Shown here: one piece after another, positions 19,703-29,908 of the stretch
How positions within the stretch are numbered: position 1 is the stretch's first letter
How the letters are laid out: each line of letters starts with the position of its first letter
DNA from: Noviherbaspirillum pedocola
GTDB taxonomy: Bacteria > Pseudomonadota > Gammaproteobacteria > Burkholderiales > Burkholderiaceae_D
Assembly: GCF_016632335.1 (NCBI RefSeq)
Contig: NZ_JAEPBG010000001.1
Span: 310,001-374,000 of the forward strand
Length of the DNA stretch: 64,000 nt
Direction: 5' to 3'
Made by a program: the position numbers and the translations under genes
Notes under the pieces: model-generated
What the model saw: the letters and a program-made list of their open reading frames with translations, nothing else
Databases searched by the model: none
Told to the model about the DNA's origin: nothing

Positions 19703-20290
19703 TCAAGCCTTGATGAAATGCTCGCGGTAGTAGCGCAGCTCTTCGATCGACTCGATGATGTCGGCCAGCGCGGTGTGCTTCTGGTGCTTCTTGAACCCGG
19801 CGATGAGTTCAGGCCTCCAGCGCCGGCATAGTTCCTTCAGCGTGGACACATCCAGGTTGCGATAGTGGAAGAAGGCTTCCAGCTTGGGCATGCCGCGCGC
19901 CATGAAGCGGCGGTCCTGGCAGATGGTATTGCCGCACATCGGCGATTTGCCGGCCGGCACGAAATGCTTCAGAAAGTCGATCAATGCAAGCTCGGCATCG
20001 GCTTCGCTCACCTTCGATGCCTTGACCCGGTCGATCAGGCCGGAGCGGCCGTGGGTGCTCTTGTTCCAGTTGTCCATGCCGTCCAGCACTTCGTCGGACT
20101 GATGAATCGCGAAGACCGGACCTTCGGCGAGGACATTGAGCTGCGCGTCGGTAACCACCACCGCCACTTCGATGATGCGGTCGGTATCCGGGTCCAGCCC
20201 GGTCATTTCCATGTCGACCCACACCAGGTTGAATTCGTTCGGACGCGCCGGCGTCTGGGCGCCGCCATCGGCTGCTATCGCTTGTGACAT
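19703..20290 (-). CDS. orn: Oligoribonuclease
   Basis: A 195-residue DEDDh 3'-5' exonuclease that degrades very short RNAs, including pGpG from cyclic di-GMP turnover. Motif I is [10 protein letters not shown], motif [11 protein letters not shown], and motif III near the C-terminus [19 protein letters not shown] start at the ATG at 20290; nine more residues upstream are in frame but would put the start close to the divergent M48 gene. It shares a 44-bp divergent intergenic region with that gene. Confidence 0.95.
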   Translation of the reverse strand: MSQAIAADGGAQTPARPNEFNLVWVDMEMTGLDPDTDRIIEVAVVVTDAQLNVLAEGPVFAIHQSDEVLDGMDNWNKSTHGRSGLIDRVKASKVSEADAELALIDFLKHFVPAGKSPMCGNTICQDRRFMARGMPKLEAFFHYRNLDVSTLKELCRRWRPELIAGFKKHQKHTALADIIESIEELRYYREHFIKA

Positions 20291-20334
20291 AATGTTTTCC
20301 CTTCCAAGACCCGGCATTTTCTCACAGGCACAGC

Positions 20335-21606
20335 ATGTCCACGCAAGCCTTCACCCTTTTGTTTCTCGTATTTCTGCTGGCCACATTTACCGTGCGCTGC
20401 TGGCTGACGACGCGCAATGTGCGTCACGTATTGAGCCATCGCGACGCGGTGCCGCAGCAGTTCGCGCAGCGCATCCCGCTGGCCGCGCACCAGAAAGCCG
20501 CCGACTACACCGTGGCGAAAAGCCGTCTCGGCATGATCTCGCTGTTCTTCCAGACCGTGGTGCTGCTCGGCTTTACGCTCTTCGGCGGATTGCAATGGCT
20601 GTCGGTGCACATCCTGAATATCACTGGTCCCGGCACGACTTATCAGCTGGCGCTGCTGGCCGCCTTCGCCGTCATCTCCGGCATTCTTCTCGACCTGCCC
20701 TTCGATTACTACCGGCAATTCGTGCTGGAAGCCCAATTCGGATTCAACAAGATGACGCCGAAGCTGTTCATCTCCGATCTGATCAAGACGGTGACAGTGG
20801 GCGCGGTCATCGGGTTCCCGCTGGCATGGGTGATCCTCGTGCTGATGGAAAAGGCCGGCGCGCTGTGGTGGCTGTATGCCTGGGTGGTATGGAGCGGCTT
20901 TCAATTGCTGATGCTGGTGCTGTTTCCGACCGTGATCGCGCCGCTGTTCAACAAGTTCACGCCGCTCGAAGATGACACGCTGCGCGCGCGCATCGAGAAC
21001 CTGATGCGCCGCGTCGGCTTCGCTTCCAAGGGCCTGTTCGTGATGGATGGCAGCAAGCGCAGCGCGCATGGCAATGCCTATTTCTCCGGCTTCGGCGCAG
21101 CCAAGCGCATCGTGTTCTTCGACACGCTGCTGTCGCGCCTGGCGCCTGAGGAAATCGAAGCGGTGCTCGCGCATGAGCTCGGCCATTTCAAGCTCAGGCA
21201 CATCATCAAGCGCATCGCGGTGATGTTCGGGCTGTCGCTGGCACTGCTGGCCTTGCTTGGTTATCTGAAGAACCAGGTCTGGTTCTATGCCGGCCTTGGC
21301 GTCGATCCTTTGCCCGGCGTGCCGAACGATGCGATGGCGCTGCTGCTGTTCGCGCTGGTGCTGCCGGTGTTCACCTTCCTGTTTTCGCCGCTGGCATCGA
21401 TCAGCTCGCGCAAGCATGAGTTCGAAGCTGATGCCTTCGCCGCGCAGCACAGCAATGCGCAGGACCTGGTGTCGGCGCTGGTGAAGCTGTATGAAGACAA
21501 TGCATCGACGCTCACGCCGGACCCGTTGCATTCAGCCTTCTATGATTCGCATCCGCCGGCGACGCTACGCATCAATCGCCTGATGGCGGCGGGGAGCGCG
21601 CATTGA
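20335..21606 (+). CDS. M48 family CAAX-protease-like membrane metallopeptidase
   Basis: A 423-residue integral membrane protein of the Ste24 type. The zinc-binding HELGH is in [13 protein letters not shown] (about residues 280-292) and the distal Glu in [10 protein letters not shown] (about residue 362). Hydrophobic segments lie near residues 5-22, 65-90, 100-120, 145-210 and 300-350. Ste24-like proteases clean up or mature membrane proteins; bacterial substrates are mostly unknown. It precedes rsgA by 30 bp, as in many Burkholderiales. Confidence 0.92.
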   Translation: MSTQAFTLLFLVFLLATFTVRCWLTTRNVRHVLSHRDAVPQQFAQRIPLAAHQKAADYTVAKSRLGMISLFFQTVVLLGFTLFGGLQWLSVHILNITGPGTTYQLALLAAFAVISGILLDLPFDYYRQFVLEAQFGFNKMTPKLFISDLIKTVTVGAVIGFPLAWVILVLMEKAGALWWLYAWVVWSGFQLLMLVLFPTVIAPLFNKFTPLEDDTLRARIENLMRRVGFASKGLFVMDGSKRSAHGNAYFSGFGAAKRIVFFDTLLSRLAPEEIEAVLAHELGHFKLRHIIKRIAVMFGLSLALLALLGYLKNQVWFYAGLGVDPLPGVPNDAMALLLFALVLPVFTFLFSPLASISSRKHEFEADAFAAQHSNAQDLVSALVKLYEDNASTLTPDPLHSAFYDSHPPATLRINRLMAAGSAH

Positions 21607-21636
21607 GCCGCGTGGTCAAGCGTGGCGGGCGCGCGC

Positions 21637-22530
21637 ATGGCTGAATTCAAGGGTGTGATCATTGCCGCGCACGGCCGTCACTACATGGCCGATGCGAACG
21701 GGCAAAGGCTGCAGTGCGTAACCCGCGGCAAGAAGAGCGATGTGGCTGTCGGCGATATCGTGCGGCTGAAGACCACGTCGTCGGACCAGGCGGTGATCGA
21801 GGGCATCGAAGAGCGCAAGACCCTGCTCTACCGCTCCGACCAGTACAAGTCCAAGCTGCTGGCCGCGAATGTGACGCGGCTGTTCATCGTCGTGGCGACC
21901 GAGCCGAGCTTTGCCGACGACCTGGTTTCGCGCTCGCTGGTGGCAGCCGAATCGGCCGGCGTCGAGGCGCACATCCTGCTCAACAAGATCGATATGACGG
22001 ATGCGCTGCCGCGCGCGCGTGAGCGGCTGGCGCTGTATGCGGGTTTGGGCTACCCGGTGCACGAGATGTCGGCGCGCACGCGGCCCGAGGAAGCGGTGGC
22101 GTTGCTCACGCCGCTGATGCAGGGCCAGTCGTCGATCCTGATCGGCCAGTCCGGCATGGGCAAGTCGTCGCTGATACAGCTGCTGGTGCCGGATGCCGAC
22201 ATCGCGGTGCGCGAAATCTCGGTGGCGCTCGATACCGGCAAGCACACCACCACCTTCACGCGGATGTACCGCATCGATGAATCCACGTCGGTCATCGATT
22301 CGCCGGGCTTCCAGGAATTCGGCCTGCATCATCTGACCGAGGGCATGCTCGAGCGCGCGTTTCCGGAGTTCAAGCCTTTCCTCGGCGGCTGCCGCTTCTA
22401 CAACTGTCATCATGTGGCGGAGCCGGGTTGCGCGGTGCTGGATGCAGTCAAGGAAGAAAAGATCGCGGCGATGCGGCATGCGCTGTATCTGCAGTTGCGG
22501 CATGAGGCGATGCAGAAGATCGGATACTGA
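21637..22530 (+). CDS. rsgA: Ribosome small subunit-dependent GTPase RsgA
   Basis: A 297-residue circularly permuted GTPase that assists late 30S maturation. An OB-fold N-terminus is followed by G4 (LLNKID), G1 ([10 protein letters not shown]) and G3 (VIDSPGF), then the zinc knuckle C...CHH...C in [16 protein letters not shown]. The ATG at 21637 is preferred; an in-frame GTG at 21622 would add five residues and neither has a strong ribosome binding site. Confidence 0.95.
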   Translation: MAEFKGVIIAAHGRHYMADANGQRLQCVTRGKKSDVAVGDIVRLKTTSSDQAVIEGIEERKTLLYRSDQYKSKLLAANVTRLFIVVATEPSFADDLVSRSLVAAESAGVEAHILLNKIDMTDALPRARERLALYAGLGYPVHEMSARTRPEEAVALLTPLMQGQSSILIGQSGMGKSSLIQLLVPDADIAVREISVALDTGKHTTTFTRMYRIDESTSVIDSPGFQEFGLHHLTEGMLERAFPEFKPFLGGCRFYNCHHVAEPGCAVLDAVKEEKIAAMRHALYLQLRHEAMQKIGY

Positions 22531-22732
22531 AGCAGCTCGGCGGGAACGCGGGTTCGCGCGCGGGTGATCTCACCGCTCTGTTTGCCTGTGCATGGCGACG
22601 GGTCGCCTCCTGCTGCGCCACCCGGTTCACCACGCGTTCGGAGCGTTCCGCCGGGAACAGCCCTGCGATGCCCGCCGATTGCCGGCGGCGATAAGGCAGG
22701 CATCGTGAAGCCATGCAGGATGGATCGGCCTC

Positions 22733-23932
22733 CTAGCTATCGATGCCGCGATCGCCTCTTACCGCAACGTCCTCGGCAAGAGGCGATCGCGGCCAAGACA
22801 CGTTGACGAGGGATGCGCTAGATCGAATGCTTGCGGCAAGGGCCGCCGCGCCGCTCCTGGAAAGATCGATTCCGACAACCTTCAGGTTTTGCAGGGTACG
22901 GTTGCTCCGCAGCGCATCGGCCAGCATCAATGAGAACTGGTCGTCACGTGCGGATTCAGGTTGCATCGTTGCGTTGATGTTGAGCCCTTGCAGTTGCGTA
23001 TTGGACTTCAGGCTCCGTGCGATTTGCGTCCACCCTTCATCCGTGACTCCGGAAAATACAAGGCGGATCTGTTTCAACGCGGGGTTGTTGCCCAGGGCCT
23101 TGGCCAACTGTCCTGCCCCGGCATTATCGATCCGCGCATCGGTATCGCTGATGCTGAGCTTTTGCAATTCAGACACAGGCAGCGCATCGGCCAATGCTGC
23201 GACGCCGTCATTGTCCATGCCGACATCCTGCAGTCGCAGTTCCTGCAGTCGCGGCGCGCTCGGCAGATTCTGGCAAAGGGCGCGCACGCCGTCGTTTCCA
23301 ATCCTGTTGTTGCCAAGGTCCAGGGAAGTCAAGCCGCTTTCTCGCAAAGCCACGGCCAGCGCCATGACGCCGTCCGGTCCGATGTTGTTGTGATGCAGAT
23401 CCAATTCCATCGGCTTCGGGCAGGTCCTGAGCCAATCAGCAAGAGTCTGCATGTCGGCGTCGCCCAGTGAACAGCTCGTCAAGTCCAGCTTGCCGATATC
23501 TGCATGGACCGCCAGCCAGGAGATGGCATTTGGCATATTGTTCTTCACCAGAAACAGGACGAGGGGCCGCAGGTCTCTTGGATCGTCGTGCGGCGGCACT
23601 TCTCCCGCAAAGAATTTCTGTACCGTTTCCCTGCTGACCTTCAGGGCTTCTTCATGCAGTCTCCCCGCTGCATCGAAACCTTCGTCTTCGTACATCGGAT
23701 GCGCTGCACGATAAAGGTCTACCTCCTTTTCCAAACTGCTTTGCGCATCATCCGCATCGCTCTTAGCTGGCATCTCGAAATGCGGGTGATCTTGAGGCGG
23801 CACAGGCATGCCGTGCAACTGGTCGACCGAAAACGCGCGCTCGCTGCTGTTGCGTTGCTGGTCCGGGGAGAGCTCAGACGTGGCGGCTTGCGCAGACGGG
23901 GTAAGCTTAGGGGATCCAGCGATGCGGTCCAT
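22733..23932 (-). CDS. Leucine-rich-repeat protein (ribonuclease-inhibitor-like)
   Basis: A 399-residue protein of unknown role. Residues about 150-380 hold RNI-type leucine-rich repeats of about 28 residues, for example ELDLHHNNIGPDGV, SLDLGNNRIGNDGV and ELRLQDVGMDNDGV. The N-terminal 100 residues are polar and Ser/Gln/Pro-rich, with no signal peptide or membrane segment visible. The start at 23932 is set by GGAGG 7 bp upstream. RNI-like repeats occur in eukaryotes and in some bacterial effectors; no secretion genes are in the window, so effector function is only a possibility. The C-terminal codons contain a strong stem-loop (22746-22792). It is divergent from argF. Confidence 0.75.
   Translation of the reverse strand: MDRIAGSPKLTPSAQAATSELSPDQQRNSSERAFSVDQLHGMPVPPQDHPHFEMPAKSDADDAQSSLEKEVDLYRAAHPMYEDEGFDAAGRLHEEALKVSRETVQKFFAGEVPPHDDPRDLRPLVLFLVKNNMPNAISWLAVHADIGKLDLTSCSLGDADMQTLADWLRTCPKPMELDLHHNNIGPDGVMALAVALRESGLTSLDLGNNRIGNDGVRALCQNLPSAPRLQELRLQDVGMDNDGVAALADALPVSELQKLSISDTDARIDNAGAGQLAKALGNNPALKQIRLVFSGVTDEGWTQIARSLKSNTQLQGLNINATMQPESARDDQFSLMLADALRSNRTLQNLKVVGIDLSRSGAAALAASIRSSASLVNVSWPRSPLAEDVAVRGDRGIDS
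22746..22792. repeat. Strong stem-loop in the 3' end of the LRR gene
   Basis: Arms 22746-22764 and 22774-22792 pair at 18 of 19 positions, with a 9-base loop. Each arm contains the octamer GCGATCGC. The structure lies inside the last codons of the LRR gene. No T-tract follows on either strand, so an intrinsic terminator is unlikely. Confidence 0.7.
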
Positions 23933-24106
23933 GTTGCCTCCAGGTGAAAGGTTAGTTAACAAAAGCGAATCAAGAATTGCGATAAGCGTACCTTTGTAAC
24001 CAGGACGCACTATCCGTTCGCGATGGATTACAACGGCAAGGCAAGTTCACCGCGCCGATCCTATTGCGTCGCATCGTCGAAGACGGGCCCGCCCAAAGAC
24101 CGCAAC

Positions 24107-24136
24107 GTGCCAATTCCCCACAAACTCCCCTATAAT
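24107..24136 (+). promoter_or_regulatory. Putative sigma70 promoter for argF
   Basis: A perfect TATAAT at 24131-24136 with GTGCCA (4 of 6 matches to TTGACA) at 24107-24112, spacing 18. It is 63 bp upstream of the argF start. No clear ARG-box operator was recognised. Confidence 0.55.
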
Positions 24137-24198
24137 CTGCCGGGTCGCAGATTCCGGCGGCAGGCCTCACCCGATGTGCCTTGCCGCCGTTTCCTTTT

Positions 24199-25119
24199 AT
24201 GGCAATCAAACACTTCCTGCAGTTTTCCGACTTCACGCTGGATGAATTCGAGTACGTGATCGAACGCGCTCGCCTCATCAAGCGCAAGTTCAAGAACTAC
24301 GAGCCGCATCACCCGCTGGAAGACCGCACGCTGGTGATGGTGTTCGAAAAGAATTCCACCCGCACCCGCCTGTCCTTCGAAGCCGGCATGCACCAGCTCG
24401 GCGGCGCGGCGATCTACCTCAATACCCGCGACAGCCAGCTCGGCCGCGGCGAGCCGGTGGAAGACGCGGCCCAGGTGATTTCCCGCATGTGCGACATCAT
24501 CATGATCCGCACCTTCGGCCAGGACATCATCGAGCGCTTTGCCGCGAATTCGCGCGTGCCGGTGATCAACGGCCTGACCAATGAACACCATCCCTGCCAG
24601 GTGCTGGCTGATGTCTTCACCTACATCGAGCATCGCGGCAGCATCGCTGGCAAGACCGTGGCCTGGATCGGCGACGCCAACAACATGCTGTATTCCTGGC
24701 TGCAGGCGGCGCAGGTGTTCGGCTTCCATGTGAATGTATCGACCCCGGCCGGCTACGATATCGACCCGGCGCTGGTCGAACCCAGCAACCAGCGCTACAC
24801 CCTCTTCCCGAATCCCGCCGACGCCTGCCAGGATGCCGACCTGGTCACCACCGACGTCTGGACCAGCATGGGCTTCGAGGAAGAAAACGCGGCGCGGCTG
24901 AAGGCCTTCGATGGCTGGATCGTCGACGGCGCGAAGATGGCGCGGGCTCGTCCCGACGCGCTGTTCATGCATTGCCTGCCGGCGCACCGCGGCGAGGAAG
25001 TGGCGGCTGAAGTCATCGATGGTCCGCAATCGGTGGTCTGGGACGAAGCGGAAAACCGGCTGCATGTGCAAAAGGCGCTGCTGGAATATCTGGTCGTGGG
25101 CCGCGTCGGCGCGAACTGA
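24199..25119 (+). CDS. argF: Ornithine carbamoyltransferase
   Basis: A 306-residue anabolic enzyme making citrulline from ornithine and carbamoyl phosphate. The carbamoyl phosphate loop STRTR, the HPCQ motif (about residue 132) and HCLPAHRGEEV (about residue 264) are intact. I start at ATG 24199 (AIKHFLQFSDF...), the usual N-terminus, rather than an upstream in-frame start. argG follows 31 bp downstream, giving two consecutive arginine steps in one probable transcript. Confidence 0.97.
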   Translation: MAIKHFLQFSDFTLDEFEYVIERARLIKRKFKNYEPHHPLEDRTLVMVFEKNSTRTRLSFEAGMHQLGGAAIYLNTRDSQLGRGEPVEDAAQVISRMCDIIMIRTFGQDIIERFAANSRVPVINGLTNEHHPCQVLADVFTYIEHRGSIAGKTVAWIGDANNMLYSWLQAAQVFGFHVNVSTPAGYDIDPALVEPSNQRYTLFPNPADACQDADLVTTDVWTSMGFEEENAARLKAFDGWIVDGAKMARARPDALFMHCLPAHRGEEVAAEVIDGPQSVVWDEAENRLHVQKALLEYLVVGRVGAN

Positions 25120-25150
25120 ACAACCCTCTTATCTGTATTGAAAGACGAGC

Positions 25151-26383
<1,233 letters not shown>

Positions 26384-26404
26384 TTCGATACGCCGCAAGG
26401 CACG

Positions 26405-26431
26405 GGGGCCCATTCAGGGCCCCTTTCATTT
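26405..26431 (+). terminator. Intrinsic terminator after argG
   Basis: A 7-bp GC stem, GGGGCCC and GGGCCCC, with an ATTCA loop followed by TTTCATTT. It starts 22 bp after the argG stop. Confidence 0.85.
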
Positions 26432-26438
26432 ATGACAT

Positions 26439-26498
26439 GTAGGGTGGGCGAAGCCCACGCGTTGTTCGCGGAGTCCGCGTGGGCTTCGCCCACCCTAC
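26439..26498. repeat. Family B dispersed palindromic element
   Basis: Ends GTAGGGTGGGCGAAGCCCAC and its reverse complement frame an 18-20 bp loop. It lies between the argG terminator and ppnP and ends 19 bp before the ppnP start. Confidence 0.85.
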
Positions 26499-26517
26499 GC
26501 ATCTCCAGAGGAAATCC

Positions 26518-26835
26518 ATGAGCACGACCCAATTCGACAACGTCTCCGTCGTCAAGAAAGCCAATGTCTACTTCGACGGCAAGTGCGTGTCCCACACCGT
26601 CATCCTGCCCGACGGCACGAAGAAATCCGTTGGCGTGATCTTCCCGTCGCAGCTGGTGTTCAACACTGGCGCGCCGGAGATCATGGAACTCAATGCCGGC
26701 AAGTGCCGCATCCGCCTGAAGGGCGAGACCGAGTGGAAGAACTACGAAGGCGGCCAGAGCTTCAATGTGCCGGGCAATTCCAGCTTCGATATCGAGACCA
26801 TCGAGACGCTGGATTACGTTTGCCATTTCGGTTGA
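26518..26835 (+). CDS. ppnP: Pyrimidine/purine nucleoside phosphorylase PpnP
   Basis: A 105-residue cupin-like protein (UPF0345/DUF1255) that phosphorolyses several nucleosides in E. coli. The family features [25 protein letters not shown] and the C-terminal [16 protein letters not shown] are present. The ATG at 26518 follows AGAGGAAAT. The gene is bracketed by a family B element upstream and a family A element 14 bp downstream. Confidence 0.93.
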   Translation: MSTTQFDNVSVVKKANVYFDGKCVSHTVILPDGTKKSVGVIFPSQLVFNTGAPEIMELNAGKCRIRLKGETEWKNYEGGQSFNVPGNSSFDIETIETLDYVCHFG

Positions 26836-26849
26836 GAGGATCCTGCTTC

Positions 26850-26928
26850 GTAGGTTGGGCTGACAAGCCCAACGGAAGCTCGATCCCGTGCGGACTCCCG
26901 TTGGGCTTCCTTCGTCAGCCCAACCTAC
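26850..26928. repeat. Family A dispersed palindromic element
   Basis: GTAGGTTGGGCT to AGCCCAACCTAC. In inverted orientation it matches the element at 420-498 almost base for base. It lies between the convergent ends of ppnP and murB. Confidence 0.87.
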
Positions 26929-26946
26929 GTCATGATGCGGTCCGGT

Positions 26947-27978
26947 TCAGATGAACACCGGCTCCGGCTCCAGCATCACACCATAGGCGCGTGCCACATC
27001 GTCCTGGATCGCGCGCGCCAGTGCAGCAATCTCCCCGCCCCTTGCGCCGCCGCGATTCACCAGCACCAGCGCCTGCTTCTCATACACGCCGGCCGCGCCA
27101 AGGCTCCTGCCCTTCCATCCGCATTGATCGATCAGCCAGCCGGCGGCCAGCTTGTAGCTGCCATCGGCCTGAAGATGGCTCACCAGTTGCGGATGCGCGG
27201 CCAGCAGCGCATCGCGCTGTTCTTTCGATACCACCGGGTTCTTGAAGAAGCTGCCGGCATTGCCGATCTGCGCCGGGTCGGGCAGCTTGCGCTGGCGGAT
27301 GGCGATTACCGCGTCGCTGACGGCTTGCGCATCGGGCGCGGCGATGCCGCGCGCCTGGATCTCGCGCGCCAGTTCTGCATAGGCGAGATTGGGCTGCCAT
27401 CGCTTGGGCAAGGCAAAGGTCACATCGAGGATCACCGCCCTGTCCTTCAACGCGTGCTTGAACACGCTGTCACGGTAGCCGAAGCGGCAGGCGGCACGGT
27501 CCAGCGACAGCAGCTCGCCGCTGTCGAAATCAAAGGCGGTCAGGGAATGAAAGACATCGCCGATCTCGCTGCCGTAGGCGCCGATGTTCTGGATCGGCGC
27601 GGCGCCGACGCTGCCCGGTATCAGCGACAGGTTTTCCAGACCGGGCAAGCCATGCGCAAGCGTGTGCAACACGAAACCATGCCAGTTCTCGCCAGCGGCG
27701 GCGCGCACCAGCGTTGCGTCTGCAGTTTCGCCAACGATGGCGATGCCGCGGCCGCGCATCTGCAGCACCAGCGCATCGACGGCATCGCCGGTCAGCAGGA
27801 TGTTGCTGCCGCCGCCGAGCACCAGGCGCGGCAATGCCGCAAGTTCGTCGCTGTCACGCACCGCGCGTAACTCGTCCGCCGTCTCCACCGGAAGAAAAGC
27901 GCGGGCGCGGGCATCGATGCCGAAGGTGTTGAAGGGACGAAGCGAAACGTCGTACTGCAGATGGGCGGGAGCATTCAT
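26947..27978 (-). CDS. murB: UDP-N-acetylenolpyruvoylglucosamine reductase
   Basis: A 343-residue FAD-dependent enzyme that makes UDP-N-acetylmuramate for peptidoglycan. The FAD-binding [21 protein letters not shown] and the catalytic-Ser segment [10 protein letters not shown] (type I, E. coli-like) are present, with the C-terminal Glu in LEPEPVFI. The ATG at 27978 is the usual start; an extension to 28023 would add 15 unsupported residues. It is divergent from yajQ. Confidence 0.96.
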   Translation of the reverse strand: MNAPAHLQYDVSLRPFNTFGIDARARAFLPVETADELRAVRDSDELAALPRLVLGGGSNILLTGDAVDALVLQMRGRGIAIVGETADATLVRAAAGENWHGFVLHTLAHGLPGLENLSLIPGSVGAAPIQNIGAYGSEIGDVFHSLTAFDFDSGELLSLDRAACRFGYRDSVFKHALKDRAVILDVTFALPKRWQPNLAYAELAREIQARGIAAPDAQAVSDAVIAIRQRKLPDPAQIGNAGSFFKNPVVSKEQRDALLAAHPQLVSHLQADGSYKLAAGWLIDQCGWKGRSLGAAGVYEKQALVLVNRGGARGGEIAALARAIQDDVARAYGVMLEPEPVFI

Positions 27979-28030
27979 GGCCGGGCGATTATAGCGGCAC
28001 CGTCGTGCTGCGACGCCCAACATGGGCTTT

Positions 28031-28060
28031 CTGGCAACCCCATTTTTTCTTCGCTAGAAT
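28031..28060 (+). promoter_or_regulatory. Putative sigma70 promoter for yajQ
   Basis: TAGAAT (28055-28060) with CTGGCA (28031-28036) at 18-bp spacing, 31 bp upstream of the yajQ start. Confidence 0.4.
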
Positions 28061-28090
28061 GACCGGCTCGAAAAAGCGAAAGGATCAGCC

Positions 28091-28576
28091 ATGCCATCAT
28101 TTGACGTCGTCTCGGAAGCCAATCAGGTCGAAGTGAAGAATGCGGTCGACCAGGCAAACAAGGAAATCACCACCCGCTTCGACTTCAAGGGCAGCGATGC
28201 CCGCATTGAACAGAAGGAACGCGAACTGACGGCCTACGCCGACAGCGACTTCCAGCTCAGCCAGGTGCGCGACGTGCTGACCAACAAGATGAGCAAGCGC
28301 AACGTCGACGTGCGTTTCCTCGACATCGGCAAGGTCGAGAAGATCGGCGGCGACAAAGTCAAGCAGGTGATCAAGGTGAAGAACGGCATCGAGTCCGAAG
28401 CCGCGAAGAAGATCCAGCGCATGATCAAGGACAGCAAGATCAAGGTGCAGGCAAGCATCCAGGGCGAAGCGCTGCGCGTTTCCGGCGCCAAGCGCGACGA
28501 CCTGCAGGCGACGATCGCGTTGCTGAAGAAGGAAGTGAAGGACCTGCCGCTGGAATTCAACAATTTCCGCGATTGA
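28091..28576 (+). CDS. yajQ: YajQ family nucleotide-binding protein
   Basis: A 161-residue protein with two ferredoxin-like halves. It matches the YajQ family from its first residues ([18 protein letters not shown]) to its end ([15 protein letters not shown]). YajQ proteins bind cyclic di-GMP in Xanthomonas and Pseudomonas and can act with transcription factors; other members were reported to bind nucleotides or tRNA. The ATG at 28091 has AAAGGA 9 bp upstream. A bidirectional terminator separates it from aroG. Confidence 0.94.
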   Translation: MPSFDVVSEANQVEVKNAVDQANKEITTRFDFKGSDARIEQKERELTAYADSDFQLSQVRDVLTNKMSKRNVDVRFLDIGKVEKIGGDKVKQVIKVKNGIESEAAKKIQRMIKDSKIKVQASIQGEALRVSGAKRDDLQATIALLKKEVKDLPLEFNNFRD

Positions 28577-28613
28577 GACCGTCATTGGGGCCGCGACTGC
28601 GGCCGCAATGTAA

Positions 28614-28637
28614 AAAGGGCCGGTTCGCCGGCCCTTT
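28614..28637. terminator. Bidirectional terminator between yajQ and aroG
   Basis: A 10-bp stem AAAGGGCCGG/CCGGCCCTTT with a TTCG tetraloop. T-runs flank it on both strands (GTCTTTT on plus, TTTTTA on minus), as expected for two convergent genes ending here. Confidence 0.87.
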
Positions 28638-28642
28638 GTCTT

Positions 28643-29707
28643 TTACTCCTTCTCGCTGCGCAGACGACGCTGCTGCACCGCCGCCGCCAGGCCTTCCAGC
28701 ACCTTCACGCTGCTGTCCCAGTCGATGCAGCCATCGGTGACCGACTGGCCATAGGTCAATTCCTTGCCCGGCACCAGGTCCTGGCGGCCGCCGACCAGGT
28801 GCGACTCGATCATCACGCCGATGATGCGGTCTTCGCCGCCGGCGATCTGCTCGCCGATGTTGGCGCACACCGGCACCTGGTTTTCCGGCTTCTTCGAGCT
28901 GTTCGCATGCGACGCATCGATCATCAGCTTCTGCGACAGGCCGTTGGCCGCGAGCGCCTTGCAGGCTTCGTCGACGCTGGCCGCATCATAGTTCGGCGCC
29001 TTGCCGCCGCGCAGGATGATGTGGCAATCCTCGTTGCCGGCGGTGGAGACGATCGCCGAGTGCCCGCCCTTGGTCACCGACAGGAAATGGTGCGGCTGCG
29101 ATGCCGCCTTGATCGCATCGGCCGCGATCTTGATGTTGCCGTCGGTGCCGTTCTTGAAACCGACCGGGCAGGACAGTCCGGAAGCCAGCTCGCGGTGCAC
29201 CTGCGACTCGGTAGTGCGCGCGCCGATCGCGCCCCAGGAAATCAGGTCGGCCACGTATTGCGGGCTGATCACGTCCAGGAATTCGGTGCCCGCCGGCAGG
29301 CCCAGCTCATTGATGTTCAGGAGCAGCTCGCGCGCCATGCGCAGGCCGTCGTTGATGCGGAAGCTGTTGTCCATGTACGGATCGTTGATCATGCCCTTCC
29401 AGCCCACCGTGGTGCGCGGCTTTTCGAAATACACCCGCATCACGATTTCCAGGTCCGCCTTGTGGCGCTCGCGCTCCTCAACCAGGCGGCGCGCATATTC
29501 CATCGCGGCGGCGGGATCGTGGATCGAGCAAGGACCGATGACGACCATCAGCCTGTCATCCTGGCCGTGCAGGATGCGATGCAGCGCGGTGCGCGCGCCC
29601 GCCGCGGTGGTTGACGCCTTCTCCGAGCAGGCGAACTCGCGGATCAGGTGGGACGGGGGCATCAGCTCTTTCAGTTCTTGTATCCGTAGATCATCGGTGC
29701 GCGGCAT
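28643..29707 (-). CDS. aroG: 3-deoxy-7-phosphoheptulonate synthase, class I (AroF/G/H type)
   Basis: A 354-residue DAHP synthase, the entry step of the shikimate pathway. The metal-binding Cys60 in VIGPCSIH, the RVYFEKPRTTVGWKG segment, KNGTDG and SVTKGGHSA are all intact, as is the late DASHANSSK. The start ATG at 29707 has AGGAG six bases upstream. About 35 bases further upstream is a terminator hairpin preceded by a Phe-rich leader peptide, so Phe-dependent attenuation is predicted. Feedback type (Phe, Tyr or Trp) cannot be read reliably from the protein. Confidence 0.96.
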   Translation of the reverse strand: MPRTDDLRIQELKELMPPSHLIREFACSEKASTTAAGARTALHRILHGQDDRLMVVIGPCSIHDPAAAMEYARRLVEERERHKADLEIVMRVYFEKPRTTVGWKGMINDPYMDNSFRINDGLRMARELLLNINELGLPAGTEFLDVISPQYVADLISWGAIGARTTESQVHRELASGLSCPVGFKNGTDGNIKIAADAIKAASQPHHFLSVTKGGHSAIVSTAGNEDCHIILRGGKAPNYDAASVDEACKALAANGLSQKLMIDASHANSSKKPENQVPVCANIGEQIAGGEDRIIGVMIESHLVGGRQDLVPGKELTYGQSVTDGCIDWDSSVKVLEGLAAAVQQRRLRSEKE

Positions 29708-29742
29708 GTTTTCTCCTGGAGGTAATTGGCGGGTCCGGAAAT

Positions 29743-29767
29743 GAAAAAACCGCCTGGTCGGCGGTTT
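29743..29767 (-). terminator. Attenuator terminator in the aroG leader
   Basis: On the minus strand AAACCGCC, loop GACCA, GGCGGTTT, then TTTC: an intrinsic terminator 36 bp upstream of the aroG start codon and downstream of the leader peptide. A copy of GGCGGT inside the leader (29826-29831) could pair with its 5' arm and prevent it forming. This is stem 3:4 of a predicted attenuator. Confidence 0.75.
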
Positions 29768-29818
29768 CTTCAGAATTCTGGCTAGTCTCGCTCGTCTTGC
29801 TTTTACGTGAACTTAGCG

Positions 29819-29884
29819 CTATTCCACCGCCCTGGGACTGGAATGGCTAAAGCTAAAGTAAAAGAAGAACAGTGCGTGGGACAT
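29819..29884 (-). CDS. Phenylalanine-rich leader peptide of aroG
   Basis: A 21-codon frame, ATG to TAG, about 110 bp upstream of aroG. Residues 5-12 read LFFFYFSF: five Phe and one Tyr in seven codons. It is followed by a region able to form either a 1:2 hairpin (ATTCCA at 29839-29844 with TGGAAT at 29821-29826, minus strand) or an antiterminator with the downstream terminator arm. This is the architecture of PheL leaders of gammaproteobacterial pheA. The ribosome binding site is weak. Conservation and expression are untested. Confidence 0.72.
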   Translation of the reverse strand: MSHALFFFYFSFSHSSPRAVE

Positions 29885-29908
29885 GGATTCGGGCGTGTGT
29901 GCGGAAAA

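Noticed and set aside
22531-22732. Small gene between rsgA and the LRR gene
   Set aside because: Only short overlapping frames with no ribosome binding site or recognisable product; I see nothing supportable in this 202-bp gap.
26405-26498. One long terminator covering the argG hairpin and the family B hairpin
   Set aside because: The first hairpin has its own T-run and is complete; the second is a dispersed repeat without a T-run.
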